In this document: positions 7,891-14,865 of the stretch, in pieces
Numbering within the stretch: position 1 is the stretch's first letter
Layout of the letters: each line of letters starts with the position of its first letter
The notes under the pieces: model-generated
What the model was told of the DNA's origin: nothing
Database searches by the model: none
What the model saw: only the letters and a program-made list of their open reading frames with translations
Assembly: GCF_046159715.1 (NCBI RefSeq)
Contig: NZ_JBJXCT010000002.1
Coordinates: 62,001 to 126,000 of the forward strand
Length of the DNA: 64,000 nucleotides
Direction of reading: 5' to 3'
Source of the DNA: Pampinifervens sp037481935
GTDB lineage: Bacteria > Aquificota > Aquificia > Aquificales > Aquificaceae
Translations under genes and position numbers: made by a program

Positions 7891-9258
7891 ATGCTCAGAG
7901 CGGAGTGGATAGAGAGCAGAAAAAGCTATAAGAATAAAACCCAGATGCACCTTGCCCGTCAGGGCATCATAACAGAAGAAATGCGTTATGTGGCAAAGAG
8001 AGAAGGGCTTCATCCTGAGTTTGTCCGTCAGGAGGTTGCCAGGGGCAGGATGATAATACCTGCCAACATAAACCACCTTCACCTTGAGCCCATGTGTATT
8101 GGTATAAATTCAAAGGTAAAGGTAAACGCCAACATAGGCAACTCCGGGCTTGCCAGCGACATACCCACAGAGATTGAAAAGGCAAAGGTTGCCATAAAAT
8201 ACGGTGCAGACACCATAATGGACCTCTCCACCGGTGAAGCCATAAGGGAAACAAGGGAGGCCATAATAGGTGTAAGCACCGTTCCGGTAGGAACTGTCCC
8301 CATATACGAAGCCCTGAGAAGGGCAAAGGGCAATGTGAAGAACATGACGGTGGACCTCATACTGGACGTTATAGAAGAACAGGCTCAGCAAGGAGTCTCC
8401 TACATGACCATACACGCAGGGGTGCTGAGGGAGTTTCTGCCCCTCGTTCAGCACAGGGTTATGGGCATAGTCTCTCGCGGTGGTGCCATTATGGCCCAGT
8501 GGATGGTGGAGCACGGAAAGCAGAACCCCCTCTACGAGCACTTTGACAAAATATGTGAGATATTCAAGAAATACGATGTGAGCTTCTCACTGGGAGATGG
8601 TCTCAGACCAGGTGCCATTGCAGATGCCAGCGACGAGGCTCAGCTTTCTGAGCTTAAAGTCCTCGGGGAGCTCACCGAAAGAGCGTGGAGACACGATGTG
8701 CAGGTTATGGTGGAAGGTCCAGGACATGTGCCCATGGACCAAATAGAGTTCAACATGAAGATTCAGCAGAAAGTCTGCCACGAGGCACCCTTTTATGTGC
8801 TGGGGCCTCTGGTGATAGACGTGGCACCAGGATACGACCACATTGCGTCAGCGATAGGCGCCGCCATGGCAGGCTGGTATGGCGCAGCCATGCTCTGCTA
8901 CGTGACTCCCAAAGAGCACCTTGGGCTTCCAAACCTTGAGGATGTGAAACAAGGGGTCATAGCCTACAAGATTGCCGCTCATGCCGCAGACGTTGCCAAA
9001 AACTGGCCCGGTGCAAGGGAGTGGGACCTTGAGATGTCAAAGGCTCGCTTTGCCTTTGACTGGAACAGGCAGTTTGAGCTCGCCCTTGACCCAGATACCG
9101 CAAGAGCCTACCACGACGAGACCCTTCCTCAGGAGGGCTACAAGACTGCCAAGTTCTGCTCCATGTGCGGACCAGAGTTCTGCGCCTACAAGATATCCCA
9201 GAACGTCTCCTCCAAGATGGAAGAAGCTCTGCAGCTTGAAAACTGGCTCGCTCCATAA
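7891..9258 (+). CDS. thiC: Phosphomethylpyrimidine synthase (radical SAM)
   Basis: Converts aminoimidazole ribotide to HMP-phosphate for thiamine synthesis. The 455-aa product is the short form lacking the N-terminal extension of the enterobacterial enzyme. The C-terminal cluster motif CSMCGPEFC gives C423, C426 and C431, binding the 4Fe-4S used with S-adenosylmethionine. Other family signatures are readable, e.g. the VEGPGHVPMDQ region. RBS AAGGAGGT precedes ATG. The 117-nt upstream gap contains a hairpin but nothing resembling the conserved THI-box (TPP riboswitch) core, which is unusual for thiC. Confidence 0.97.
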   Translation: MLRAEWIESRKSYKNKTQMHLARQGIITEEMRYVAKREGLHPEFVRQEVARGRMIIPANINHLHLEPMCIGINSKVKVNANIGNSGLASDIPTEIEKAKVAIKYGADTIMDLSTGEAIRETREAIIGVSTVPVGTVPIYEALRRAKGNVKNMTVDLILDVIEEQAQQGVSYMTIHAGVLREFLPLVQHRVMGIVSRGGAIMAQWMVEHGKQNPLYEHFDKICEIFKKYDVSFSLGDGLRPGAIADASDEAQLSELKVLGELTERAWRHDVQVMVEGPGHVPMDQIEFNMKIQQKVCHEAPFYVLGPLVIDVAPGYDHIASAIGAAMAGWYGAAMLCYVTPKEHLGLPNLEDVKQGVIAYKIAAHAADVAKNWPGAREWDLEMSKARFAFDWNRQFELALDPDTARAYHDETLPQEGYKTAKFCSMCGPEFCAYKISQNVSSKMEEALQLENWLAP

Positions 9259-9265
9259 AATCCCT

Positions 9266-9280
9266 GGGGGCTTTGCCCCC
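9266..9280 (+). terminator. GC-rich hairpin after thiC
   Basis: The same GGGGGC-TTT-GCCCCC palindrome as after acsA, identical over 17 nt, beginning 8 nt past the thiC stop and directly before the Pho-box promoter. Likely separates thiC from the next operon. Confidence 0.5.
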
Positions 9281-9281
9281 T

Positions 9282-9336
9282 CTTAACCAAATCTTAACCA
9301 AACCTTAAAGAAATCTTAACCTTTCTGCCCTATCCT
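9282..9336 (+). promoter_or_regulatory. Pho-box promoter with four 11-bp repeats
   Basis: CTTAAC or CTTAAA begins at 9282, 9293, 9304 and 9315, an exact 11-bp period, i.e. once per helical turn on one face. The last repeat ends at 9320 and the -10 TATCCT starts at 9331, leaving exactly 10 bp. No -35 hexamer is present, as expected of an activator-dependent promoter. The -10 ends 7 nt before the ATG at 9344, so the transcript would be leaderless. The repeat resembles cyanobacterial SphR/PhoB boxes. Assignment to PhoB is inference. Confidence 0.7.
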
Positions 9337-9343
9337 TTTACCC

Positions 9344-10090
9344 ATGAAGCTCGCCATAGTGGAACTGCACGATGTGAGCCCCTACTACAGGGCTGAGTTT
9401 TTAGCCTCTCTTGAGCTTCTGGAGGAGGTGGGATTGCATAGATTTTCCCTCCTGGTGGTGCCCTACTTCTGGGAATGTGCACCTCTGGGAGGGGATATGG
9501 GCTTTTTAAGCCTTCTCAAAGGTCTTGATGCAGAGCTTTTGCTTCATGGCTATACGCACAGGGGCAGAAAGAGGCTTCAGCACATGCTCTGGACGGACGG
9601 GGAGGGAGAGTTTGGAGGGCTGGGACTGTCAGAAACCTATGAGAGGGTTCATGCAGGCCTGGAACTTATGGAACACTTTGGGCTAAAGACAAGGTTTTTC
9701 GTTCCGCCCGCTTGGATAGGAAACCCATATCTTGAGGACGTGCTCTATTCTCTTGGCTTTATGGGTGTGGCTTACCGCTGGCACATAAAAGACCTGAAGG
9801 CAGAAAGGGCCATAAGGTCCCCGGTCCTCACCTTCAGCAACAGGCACCTTTTTTCCTGGCTCAGCCTGAAGGTTGTCCCAAACATTGAAAAGATTTACAG
9901 CAATCATGACCTTCTCAGGCTTGCACTCCATATGGCAGATTTTAGAGATGAAAGAAAGGTAAGACTGTGGAGGGATATACTCTGCAGGATAAAAAACAGC
10001 AGGAGGTTAACCAGCTATGGGGAAATACTTGGCAAAGGCGGACCTTCACCTTCACTCAAAGGCCTCCAACCTGCCGGGGGGCTGGTTTAG
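9344..10090 (+). CDS. DUF2334 / polysaccharide deacetylase-like protein
   Basis: A 248-aa protein with NodB-fold signatures: VELHDVSP near the N-terminus (metal-binding His-Asp) and LLHGYTHRG in the middle (metal-binding His pair). DUF2334 proteins are deacetylase-like hydrolases, often in glycan or lipid loci. No signal peptide is visible. It is the first gene of an operon behind the four-repeat Pho box and probably leaderless. Its last 74 nt overlap the PHP-glycosyltransferase gene, which has its own AGGAGG; the family usually ends near TSYGEIL (about residue 228), so the last 20 residues may be a dispensable tail. Substrate unknown; glycolipid or surface glycan is inferred from neighbours. 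Confidence 0.75.
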   Translation: MKLAIVELHDVSPYYRAEFLASLELLEEVGLHRFSLLVVPYFWECAPLGGDMGFLSLLKGLDAELLLHGYTHRGRKRLQHMLWTDGEGEFGGLGLSETYERVHAGLELMEHFGLKTRFFVPPAWIGNPYLEDVLYSLGFMGVAYRWHIKDLKAERAIRSPVLTFSNRHLFSWLSLKVVPNIEKIYSNHDLLRLALHMADFRDERKVRLWRDILCRIKNSRRLTSYGEILGKGGPSPSLKGLQPAGGLV

Positions 10091-12263
10091 CAGGCTCGTA
10101 GGATGCCCAGAGAGCTTTACAGAGCCTCTTGAGATATACAGAAGGCTAAAAGAGAGAGGCATGAGCTTTGTAACCATAACGGACCACAATACCGTAAGCG
10201 GAGTTCTTGAGATAGCTCACATGCCCGAGGTTTTCATAAGTTGCGAATATACGGTGGAGATACCTGAAGAAAGGGGTAAGGTGCACGTGCTGGTGTATGG
10301 CATTACAGAATCACAGCATCAGGACCTTCTCAGGCTCAGAGAAAACATCTACGACTTTGTCCCTTATCTCAAGTCTTATAGAATAGCCCATTCACTTGCC
10401 CATCCCCTCTACTCTGTTCAGGGCACAAGGGTGAGCAGGAGTCTTGTGGAAAAGCTTGTGCTTCTCTTTGATAACTGGGAGGTGATAAACGGAACAAGGG
10501 GTGACGGAGTCAGATACATAGAGGAGACCATAGCCCGTGCTTACGATGGATGGGACAGAATACACTATCTGGCCGAAAGGCACAGAATTGAACCTCAGAG
10601 GACAAGAGAAAGAATAGCCTTTACCGCAGGCTCTGACGACCACGGTGGTATGGATGTGGGCAGAACATGGACAGGGGTTGAGGGGGCAACCACCAGAGAA
10701 GATTTCCTGAAAGGCCTATGGGAGGGTAGAACGCAGGTGGGCACAGAAGAACTTGGCGATAAGAGGCTTCTAAATATGGTGTGTAGAGTTGGTTATGACT
10801 TTCTGAGGAGCAAAAACCATATACCCTCTGAAGTAAAGCCTATTACCGACTACCTTTTTATGCATTCAGACAATCCAGTGGTAGGTATGCTTCTGAGGAA
10901 TTTTTTAAGTATAAAGGCAGAAAGGGTGGACCTCCTGAGGGAGATAGCAAAAAAGCTGCCCTCTTTTACCTTAGAGAGATTTTTGAAAAGCCCCTCACCG
11001 CAAACCATCGGGGAGCTGTGCCTGTCCCTCATGGCTCATGGCTTCCCCGCCTTTTTAAAATACGCCCAGAGAAAAGAAGAGCAGAAGATAAAGGCTCTTG
11101 GAAAGGAGTTTGGAATAGTCAACGGAAAAACACCAAAGGTTGCCTACCTTACAGATACATACCACCACATAAACGGCGTTGCAAGAAGCAATAAGCTAAT
11201 AAGAGAGATAGCTCTTGAAGAAGAACTGCCCTTTACTGTGGTTATATCCAGCTCGCAGGTTATGGAGGAGGAGAACCTGGTAAACCTCCAGCCCCTTTTT
11301 GAACTGCCCACGCCCTTCTATGAAGAGTTAAGGATGGGAGTGCCCAACCTCATAGAGTTCATGGACTTTCTTGAGAGGGAGGGCTTTACTCAGGTTCACA
11401 TAGCCACACCCGGACCTCTGGGTCTTATGGGCCTTCTTCTGGGTAAGCTTCTTGGTCTAAGAGTAACCTTTGCCTTCCATACGGACATACCATCTTACGC
11501 AAAAACCTACACAGGAGACTCAGAGTTGGAAGAAATGCTCTGGAAAGCCTTCCTTTTCCTCGGCAACATATCCGACAGGTTCTTTGTTCCCTCAGAACAC
11601 TACAGAAAGATTTTTGTAAGCAGGGGGCTAAACTACGGCAAGATAAGCACCTTCAGGCGTGGCGTTGATACTGAGTTATTCTCCCCTGACAAGAAAAGCG
11701 ACGACTTCTGGACCGAAAGGCTTGGAGTCAAAAGGCATCAGAAAGTTATCCTCTATGTAGGAAGAGTCTCAAAGGAAAAGGGTCTGGACAAATTCCTTTA
11801 CGCAGCAAGATGCTTCCCTGAGGATGTTTTTGTGGTGGTGGGAGATGGTCCCTACAGGAAGGAGCTCGAAAACAAAAAGCCAAAAAACATGCACCTGGTG
11901 GGCTATATGGTGGGGGAAGAGCTTGCAAAAGCCTACGCAAGCTCTCATGTCTTTCTCTTCCCCTCTGAGACGGAGACCTATGGACAGGTGGTTCTGGAAG
12001 CGATGGCAAGCGGACTTCCAGTAATAGTTAGCTCAAGAGGTGCTTCTCACGAGCATGTGCAGGAAGGAGTGAACGGTTTTATAGCCACAAGGACAGAAGA
12101 ATTCGTGGAAAAGCTCTCCCTTCTCATATCCAAAGAAGAAATGAGAAGAAACATGTCGCAGGAAGCCCTCTACTATGCAAAAAGCCTTGACATGAGAAAA
12201 ACCTACATAGATTACATGTTAGCCATAGCAGGTCTCGGGAGGCTTGTCCATGAAGCTTGTTGA
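10017..12263 (+). CDS. PHP-domain / GT4 glycosyltransferase fusion
   Basis: A 748-aa two-part protein. Residues about 1-260 are a PHP metallo-hydrolase domain with DLHLHS, TDHN and a late AGSDDHGG; residues about 375-748 are a GT-B, family 4 glycosyltransferase with VAYLTDTYHHINGVAR at the start, the acceptor-side FHTDIP, the GT4 YVGRVSKEKG and FPSETETYGQVVLEAMASG (donor-binding E-x7-E). Closest relatives by memory are alpha-mannosyl or sulfoquinovosyl-type lipid glycosyltransferases, which use similar FHTD motifs. RBS AGGAGG at 10003-10008 fixes the start. Under the Pho box it fits replacement of phospholipids by sugar lipids; acceptor and sugar are not known. The role of the fused PHP domain is unclear. 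Confidence 0.85.
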   Translation: MGKYLAKADLHLHSKASNLPGGWFSRLVGCPESFTEPLEIYRRLKERGMSFVTITDHNTVSGVLEIAHMPEVFISCEYTVEIPEERGKVHVLVYGITESQHQDLLRLRENIYDFVPYLKSYRIAHSLAHPLYSVQGTRVSRSLVEKLVLLFDNWEVINGTRGDGVRYIEETIARAYDGWDRIHYLAERHRIEPQRTRERIAFTAGSDDHGGMDVGRTWTGVEGATTREDFLKGLWEGRTQVGTEELGDKRLLNMVCRVGYDFLRSKNHIPSEVKPITDYLFMHSDNPVVGMLLRNFLSIKAERVDLLREIAKKLPSFTLERFLKSPSPQTIGELCLSLMAHGFPAFLKYAQRKEEQKIKALGKEFGIVNGKTPKVAYLTDTYHHINGVARSNKLIREIALEEELPFTVVISSSQVMEEENLVNLQPLFELPTPFYEELRMGVPNLIEFMDFLEREGFTQVHIATPGPLGLMGLLLGKLLGLRVTFAFHTDIPSYAKTYTGDSELEEMLWKAFLFLGNISDRFFVPSEHYRKIFVSRGLNYGKISTFRRGVDTELFSPDKKSDDFWTERLGVKRHQKVILYVGRVSKEKGLDKFLYAARCFPEDVFVVVGDGPYRKELENKKPKNMHLVGYMVGEELAKAYASSHVFLFPSETETYGQVVLEAMASGLPVIVSSRGASHEHVQEGVNGFIATRTEEFVEKLSLLISKEEMRRNMSQEALYYAKSLDMRKTYIDYMLAIAGLGRLVHEAC

Positions 12264-13359
12264 TATAACACCTTATTTTCACAGCAGGAGCGGAGGCATA
12301 AGGAGGTATCTGCTTGAAAAAACAAAATATCTGCAGCAAAGGGGTGTGGAGCATGTGCTCATAGTTCCCGGCAGGGAGAGAAGAACATACTGCATAAATG
12401 CTACGAGAGTTTACGAACTTCCCTCCTTCCCCCTCCCCCTCACTGGAGGTTACAGGTTCTTCTCCTCTTTCTCAGAGATAAGGGAGATACTGCAGAGGGA
12501 GGAGCCTGATGTGGTGGAGCTGGGCGGAACCTACCAGCCAGTAAACCATCTCAAGTCTGAAAGATACCTGCTGAGCGTTTTCTATCACTCTGACATAAGG
12601 ACTGACCTGTCCCTGCTCCCTGCTCCGGAAAGGCTCAGAAAAGCCCTTCTGGAACATACCATAAAGAAGAAGCTCTCCAGGGCAGATATGATAATTACAC
12701 CCTCAAGAGTGCAGGAAGAGTTTCTTAAGGCTTCGGGGCTTGAAAATGTGGTTACGGTAAACCTTGGAGTGGACACGGATGTGTTCAACCCGTCAAAGAG
12801 AGACCCATACTTTGACAGAGCTCTGGGCATAGGTGCGGGCAAGTTTAAACTACTATACTCTGGGAGGCTTTCACCGGACAAAAACGTAGACCTTCTTCTT
12901 GAAGTTTTCCAGCACCTTGACCCTACACTTTTCCACCTTGTTGTGGCGGGGGATGGTCCTGCAAGAAAAAAGGTGGAAAAACTCACCCAGAAGCTTCCTA
13001 ACCTCACTTACTTGGGATACCTTCACAGGGAGGAGGAACTTGCCAGGGTATATGCGAGCTGTGATGTTTTTGTGAGCACATCCTGCGGTGAAACCTATGG
13101 ACTTGCCTTCCTTGAGGCTCAGGCATGTGGCTGTCTTCTGGTTGCCTTTGATATGGGTCTTGAAACCCAGCCCTTCAAAGAGTTTCTTGTGAGAGAGCCG
13201 ACCCTGGAAGCCTTTTACGACGCAATAATTCATGCATGCAATGCCTTAAGCCTTTCCAACAGAGAAAGGCTAAGCTCCTATGTTCAGAGGCACTTTTCAT
13301 GGGAATCCACCTTTGACAGGCTTCTCGGGGTTTACCGTGGAGTCCTTGCTCAGGTATAG
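12250..13359 (+). CDS. GT4 glycosyltransferase
   Basis: The start at ATG 12250 has GGGAGG about 7 nt upstream; an in-frame TTG at 12244 is ignored. The 369-aa protein has GT-B layout: a Gly-rich N-terminal SRSGGIRRY, acceptor-side FYHSDIR, then LLYSGRLSPDKNVDLL and the donor motif STSCGETYGLAFLEAQACG. It is a close paralogue in architecture of the C-terminal half of the preceding protein, and the FHTD/FYHSD motif in both suggests related lipid-anchored acceptors. Coupled to its neighbours by overlaps of 14 nt upstream and about 20 nt downstream. Probably the second sugar-transfer step of the Pho-controlled glycolipid or glycan pathway. Confidence 0.87.
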   Translation: MKLVDITPYFHSRSGGIRRYLLEKTKYLQQRGVEHVLIVPGRERRTYCINATRVYELPSFPLPLTGGYRFFSSFSEIREILQREEPDVVELGGTYQPVNHLKSERYLLSVFYHSDIRTDLSLLPAPERLRKALLEHTIKKKLSRADMIITPSRVQEEFLKASGLENVVTVNLGVDTDVFNPSKRDPYFDRALGIGAGKFKLLYSGRLSPDKNVDLLLEVFQHLDPTLFHLVVAGDGPARKKVEKLTQKLPNLTYLGYLHREEELARVYASCDVFVSTSCGETYGLAFLEAQACGCLLVAFDMGLETQPFKEFLVREPTLEAFYDAIIHACNALSLSNRERLSSYVQRHFSWESTFDRLLGVYRGVLAQV

Positions 13360-13783
13360 CCAGATAGTCAACCCCTCACTTGTGCTCTACTACAGCATAA
13401 GAGTTCTCACATACGGTGTTATATTCCTCGGGCTTTTTCTGCTTCTTGTGGAAATCTTCTCCATGGAGCTCAGCTTTGAAAATCTTGTCAAGAAACTCAC
13501 AATAAGGATTCTTGAACTCGTCATTCTTTATGAAATATTCAGGGCAGTGCTCGGCATATTTGAGTATCACAGGGTAAAACTTACTTTCCTTGTGGATGCC
13601 TCCATATCCTTCATGCTCAGAGAGCTTATCATAACGGTATACTCAGGAAAGCTTGATATTCATATGTCCATATCGATAGGTATCATAATGTTCATTCTGG
13701 CTCTTCTGAGGATAGTGGTAGTCAAATTTTCCCCCTCTTCAGAGACAAGGCAGGAAATACAAAAACCCTTAACAGAATCTTAA
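13337..13783 (+). CDS. psiE: PsiE-like phosphate-starvation membrane protein
   Basis: About 148 aa with four predicted membrane helices. The central LTIRILELVILYEIFRAVL and VDASISFMLRELII segments look like PsiE (phosphate-starvation-inducible E), a family of unknown biochemical role. Start is uncertain: an ATG at 13280 overlaps the glycosyltransferase by 80 nt, while GTG at 13337 gives MESLLRYSQIVNPS just before helix 1 and is preferred. Its presence at the end of this operon is independent support for phosphate control. The stop lies just after the first CTTAAC repeats of the next promoter. Confidence 0.7.
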   Translation: MESLLRYSQIVNPSLVLYYSIRVLTYGVIFLGLFLLLVEIFSMELSFENLVKKLTIRILELVILYEIFRAVLGIFEYHRVKLTFLVDASISFMLRELIITVYSGKLDIHMSISIGIIMFILALLRIVVVKFSPSSETRQEIQKPLTES

Positions 13784-13800
13784 CAATTCTCGGTTAAACT
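13768..13800 (+). promoter_or_regulatory. Pho-box promoter of the 68-aa gene
   Basis: CTTAAC at 13768-13773 and 13779-13784 (11-bp period), then exactly 10 bp, then TAAACT at 13795-13800. The -10 is followed by 7 nt and the ATG, again a leaderless arrangement. The element overlaps the end of psiE, so it is an internal promoter of the cluster. Confidence 0.7.
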
Positions 13801-13807
13801 ATTCAGC

Positions 13808-14014
13808 ATGAAGGAGAGGATTGATAGCCTCATTCAGGAGATTGAGAGGGAGAAGGACTGCTACAGAAGGTTTCTGAGGAAAGGGGAGAGGCTCAGGAAG
13901 CGAGAAAGAGACACCTTCCTCACCGAAAAGGATAGAACCATACTGATAGAGTCCTTTGTGGTGGGTGGGCTTCTGGAAAACCTTATAACAAAGGCAGTAA
14001 ACAGACTCTTTTAG
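13808..14014 (+). CDS. Small charged protein of unknown function, Pho-box controlled
   Basis: A 68-aa protein, not recognised. It is predicted to be one long amphipathic helix with an Arg/Lys/Glu-rich first two thirds (KERIDSLIQEIEREKDCYRR, RKGERLRKRERD) and a hydrophobic C-terminal stretch ESFVVGGLLENLITKAVNRLF that could attach to a membrane. It has its own Pho box, no RBS, and an ATG 7 nt after the -10. It ends by 4-nt overlap against the convergent SCP2-like gene. A phosphate-starvation small protein is a reasonable inference; partner unknown. Confidence 0.6.
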   Translation: MKERIDSLIQEIEREKDCYRRFLRKGERLRKRERDTFLTEKDRTILIESFVVGGLLENLITKAVNRLF

Positions 14015-14364
14015 AGGAGCCTCTGAAGAGTGGACAGAACCTTCTGATAGTCCCCCCTTATCCTCACTCTACCTTCAAAGATGTAGCGTAATATTCTTGA
14101 GGGTTTTTCCACGAGCCTGAGCAGGTCTCTGTAGCTAATGCTTATCACATGTCTTGCCTCTGATATTCCAGAGCTATAACGTATGCCCTCAGAGCTTATC
14201 AGAAAGTTAGCCTTTCCCGCTTCTGGGAGCTCAACTTCAAGTAAGAGTGGCTCCTGTATGTTTTTTAAAAATTCCCCGTGTGTTTCTTGAATATGATGGG
14301 CAAGGAGCTTGAGCTCCCTTACATAATCCTCAGTATTCGCTTTCAATGTGTATGACCCTTTCAT
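14011..14364 (-). CDS. SCP2-like lipid-carrier domain protein
   Basis: About 117 aa. The C-terminal part (VISISYRDLLRLVEKPSRIL, then IFEGRVRIRGDYQKVLSTL) has the SCP2 (sterol carrier) pattern, in which a small domain binds acyl chains. Start is uncertain: ATG 14364 overlaps the previous gene by 35 nt, an ATG at 14433 overlaps far more, and no good RBS is seen. It is the last gene of the minus-strand P-type ATPase operon. A lipid-binding role would suit an operon that responds to phosphate limitation, but this is inference from fold resemblance. Confidence 0.5.
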   Translation of the reverse strand: MKGSYTLKANTEDYVRELKLLAHHIQETHGEFLKNIQEPLLLEVELPEAGKANFLISSEGIRYSSGISEARHVISISYRDLLRLVEKPSRILRYIFEGRVRIRGDYQKVLSTLQRLL

Positions 14365-14587
14365 CCTGAGAGAGCCTCCTGATGATATCCTCAAGAATGT
14401 CAAAAGCCCTTTCCTCTGTGGAGTATATGCCAAGAACGGCGGGGAGGAGAGGCTGGCTCATGTAAGCAACCACCTTGTAAACCAGCCTCTTCTTACCCTC
14501 TATCTCTATCTTTGCCTCCTCCACCGAAAGGGAAATGACATGGAGGGTGTTCAGATACCTTCCACTTCTTGTCCTTATAAAGTTCAT
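14330..14587 (-). CDS. Hypothetical protein, P-type ATPase operon
   Basis: An 85-aa soluble protein, not recognised with certainty. Predicted beta-rich N-terminal half (RYLNTLHVISLSVEEAKIEI, then KRLVYKVVAYMS) followed by an alpha segment with YSTEERAFDILEDIIRRLS. The layout resembles small proteins with a split barrel that sense or bind a cofactor, but no motif supports a function. Its start overlaps the stop of the coiled-coil gene by 4 nt (ATGA), so it is co-translated. Confidence 0.6.
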   Translation of the reverse strand: MNFIRTRSGRYLNTLHVISLSVEEAKIEIEGKKRLVYKVVAYMSQPLLPAVLGIYSTEERAFDILEDIIRRLSQDERVIHIESEY

Positions 14588-14859
14588 CCTTCCTCTTTTT
14601 TCTCCTCTTCTTTTAGGGCTTTTTTGGCTCCTTCCACGGCACCCTCAACGGAATACCTCACAACCTTGAGAGCCTTTTCTCCTATCTCCGCCGTGGTTTT
14701 GACTATTTCCTTGCTGATATCCATAACCTTTGATAGAGCTTCAGCAGGAAGGTCTTTGAGGCTCTTTTCTTCCTCTGCCACTCCCATTTTCTTCTTGAGC
14801 TCTTCAAGCTCTGCCTTGATTCTCTCAAGCTCCTGAGCAAGGTCCCTCTTTTCTTCCAT
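14584..14859 (-). CDS. Coiled-coil protein, P-type ATPase operon
   Basis: A 91-aa highly charged protein: an N-terminal coiled coil (LAQELERIKAELEELKKKMG), then an amphipathic helix with KVMDISKEIVKTTAEIGEKA and Ala/Gly heptads, ending in a poly-Lys/Glu tail. No signal peptide or membrane helix. It resembles phasin or apolipoprotein-like amphipathic helices that lie on membranes, but no family is assigned. Strong RBS AAAGGAGGTG precedes its ATG, directly after the P-type ATPase stop. Confidence 0.65.
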   Translation of the reverse strand: MEEKRDLAQELERIKAELEELKKKMGVAEEEKSLKDLPAEALSKVMDISKEIVKTTAEIGEKALKVVRYSVEGAVEGAKKALKEEEKKEEG

Positions 14860-14865
14860 GGCTTT

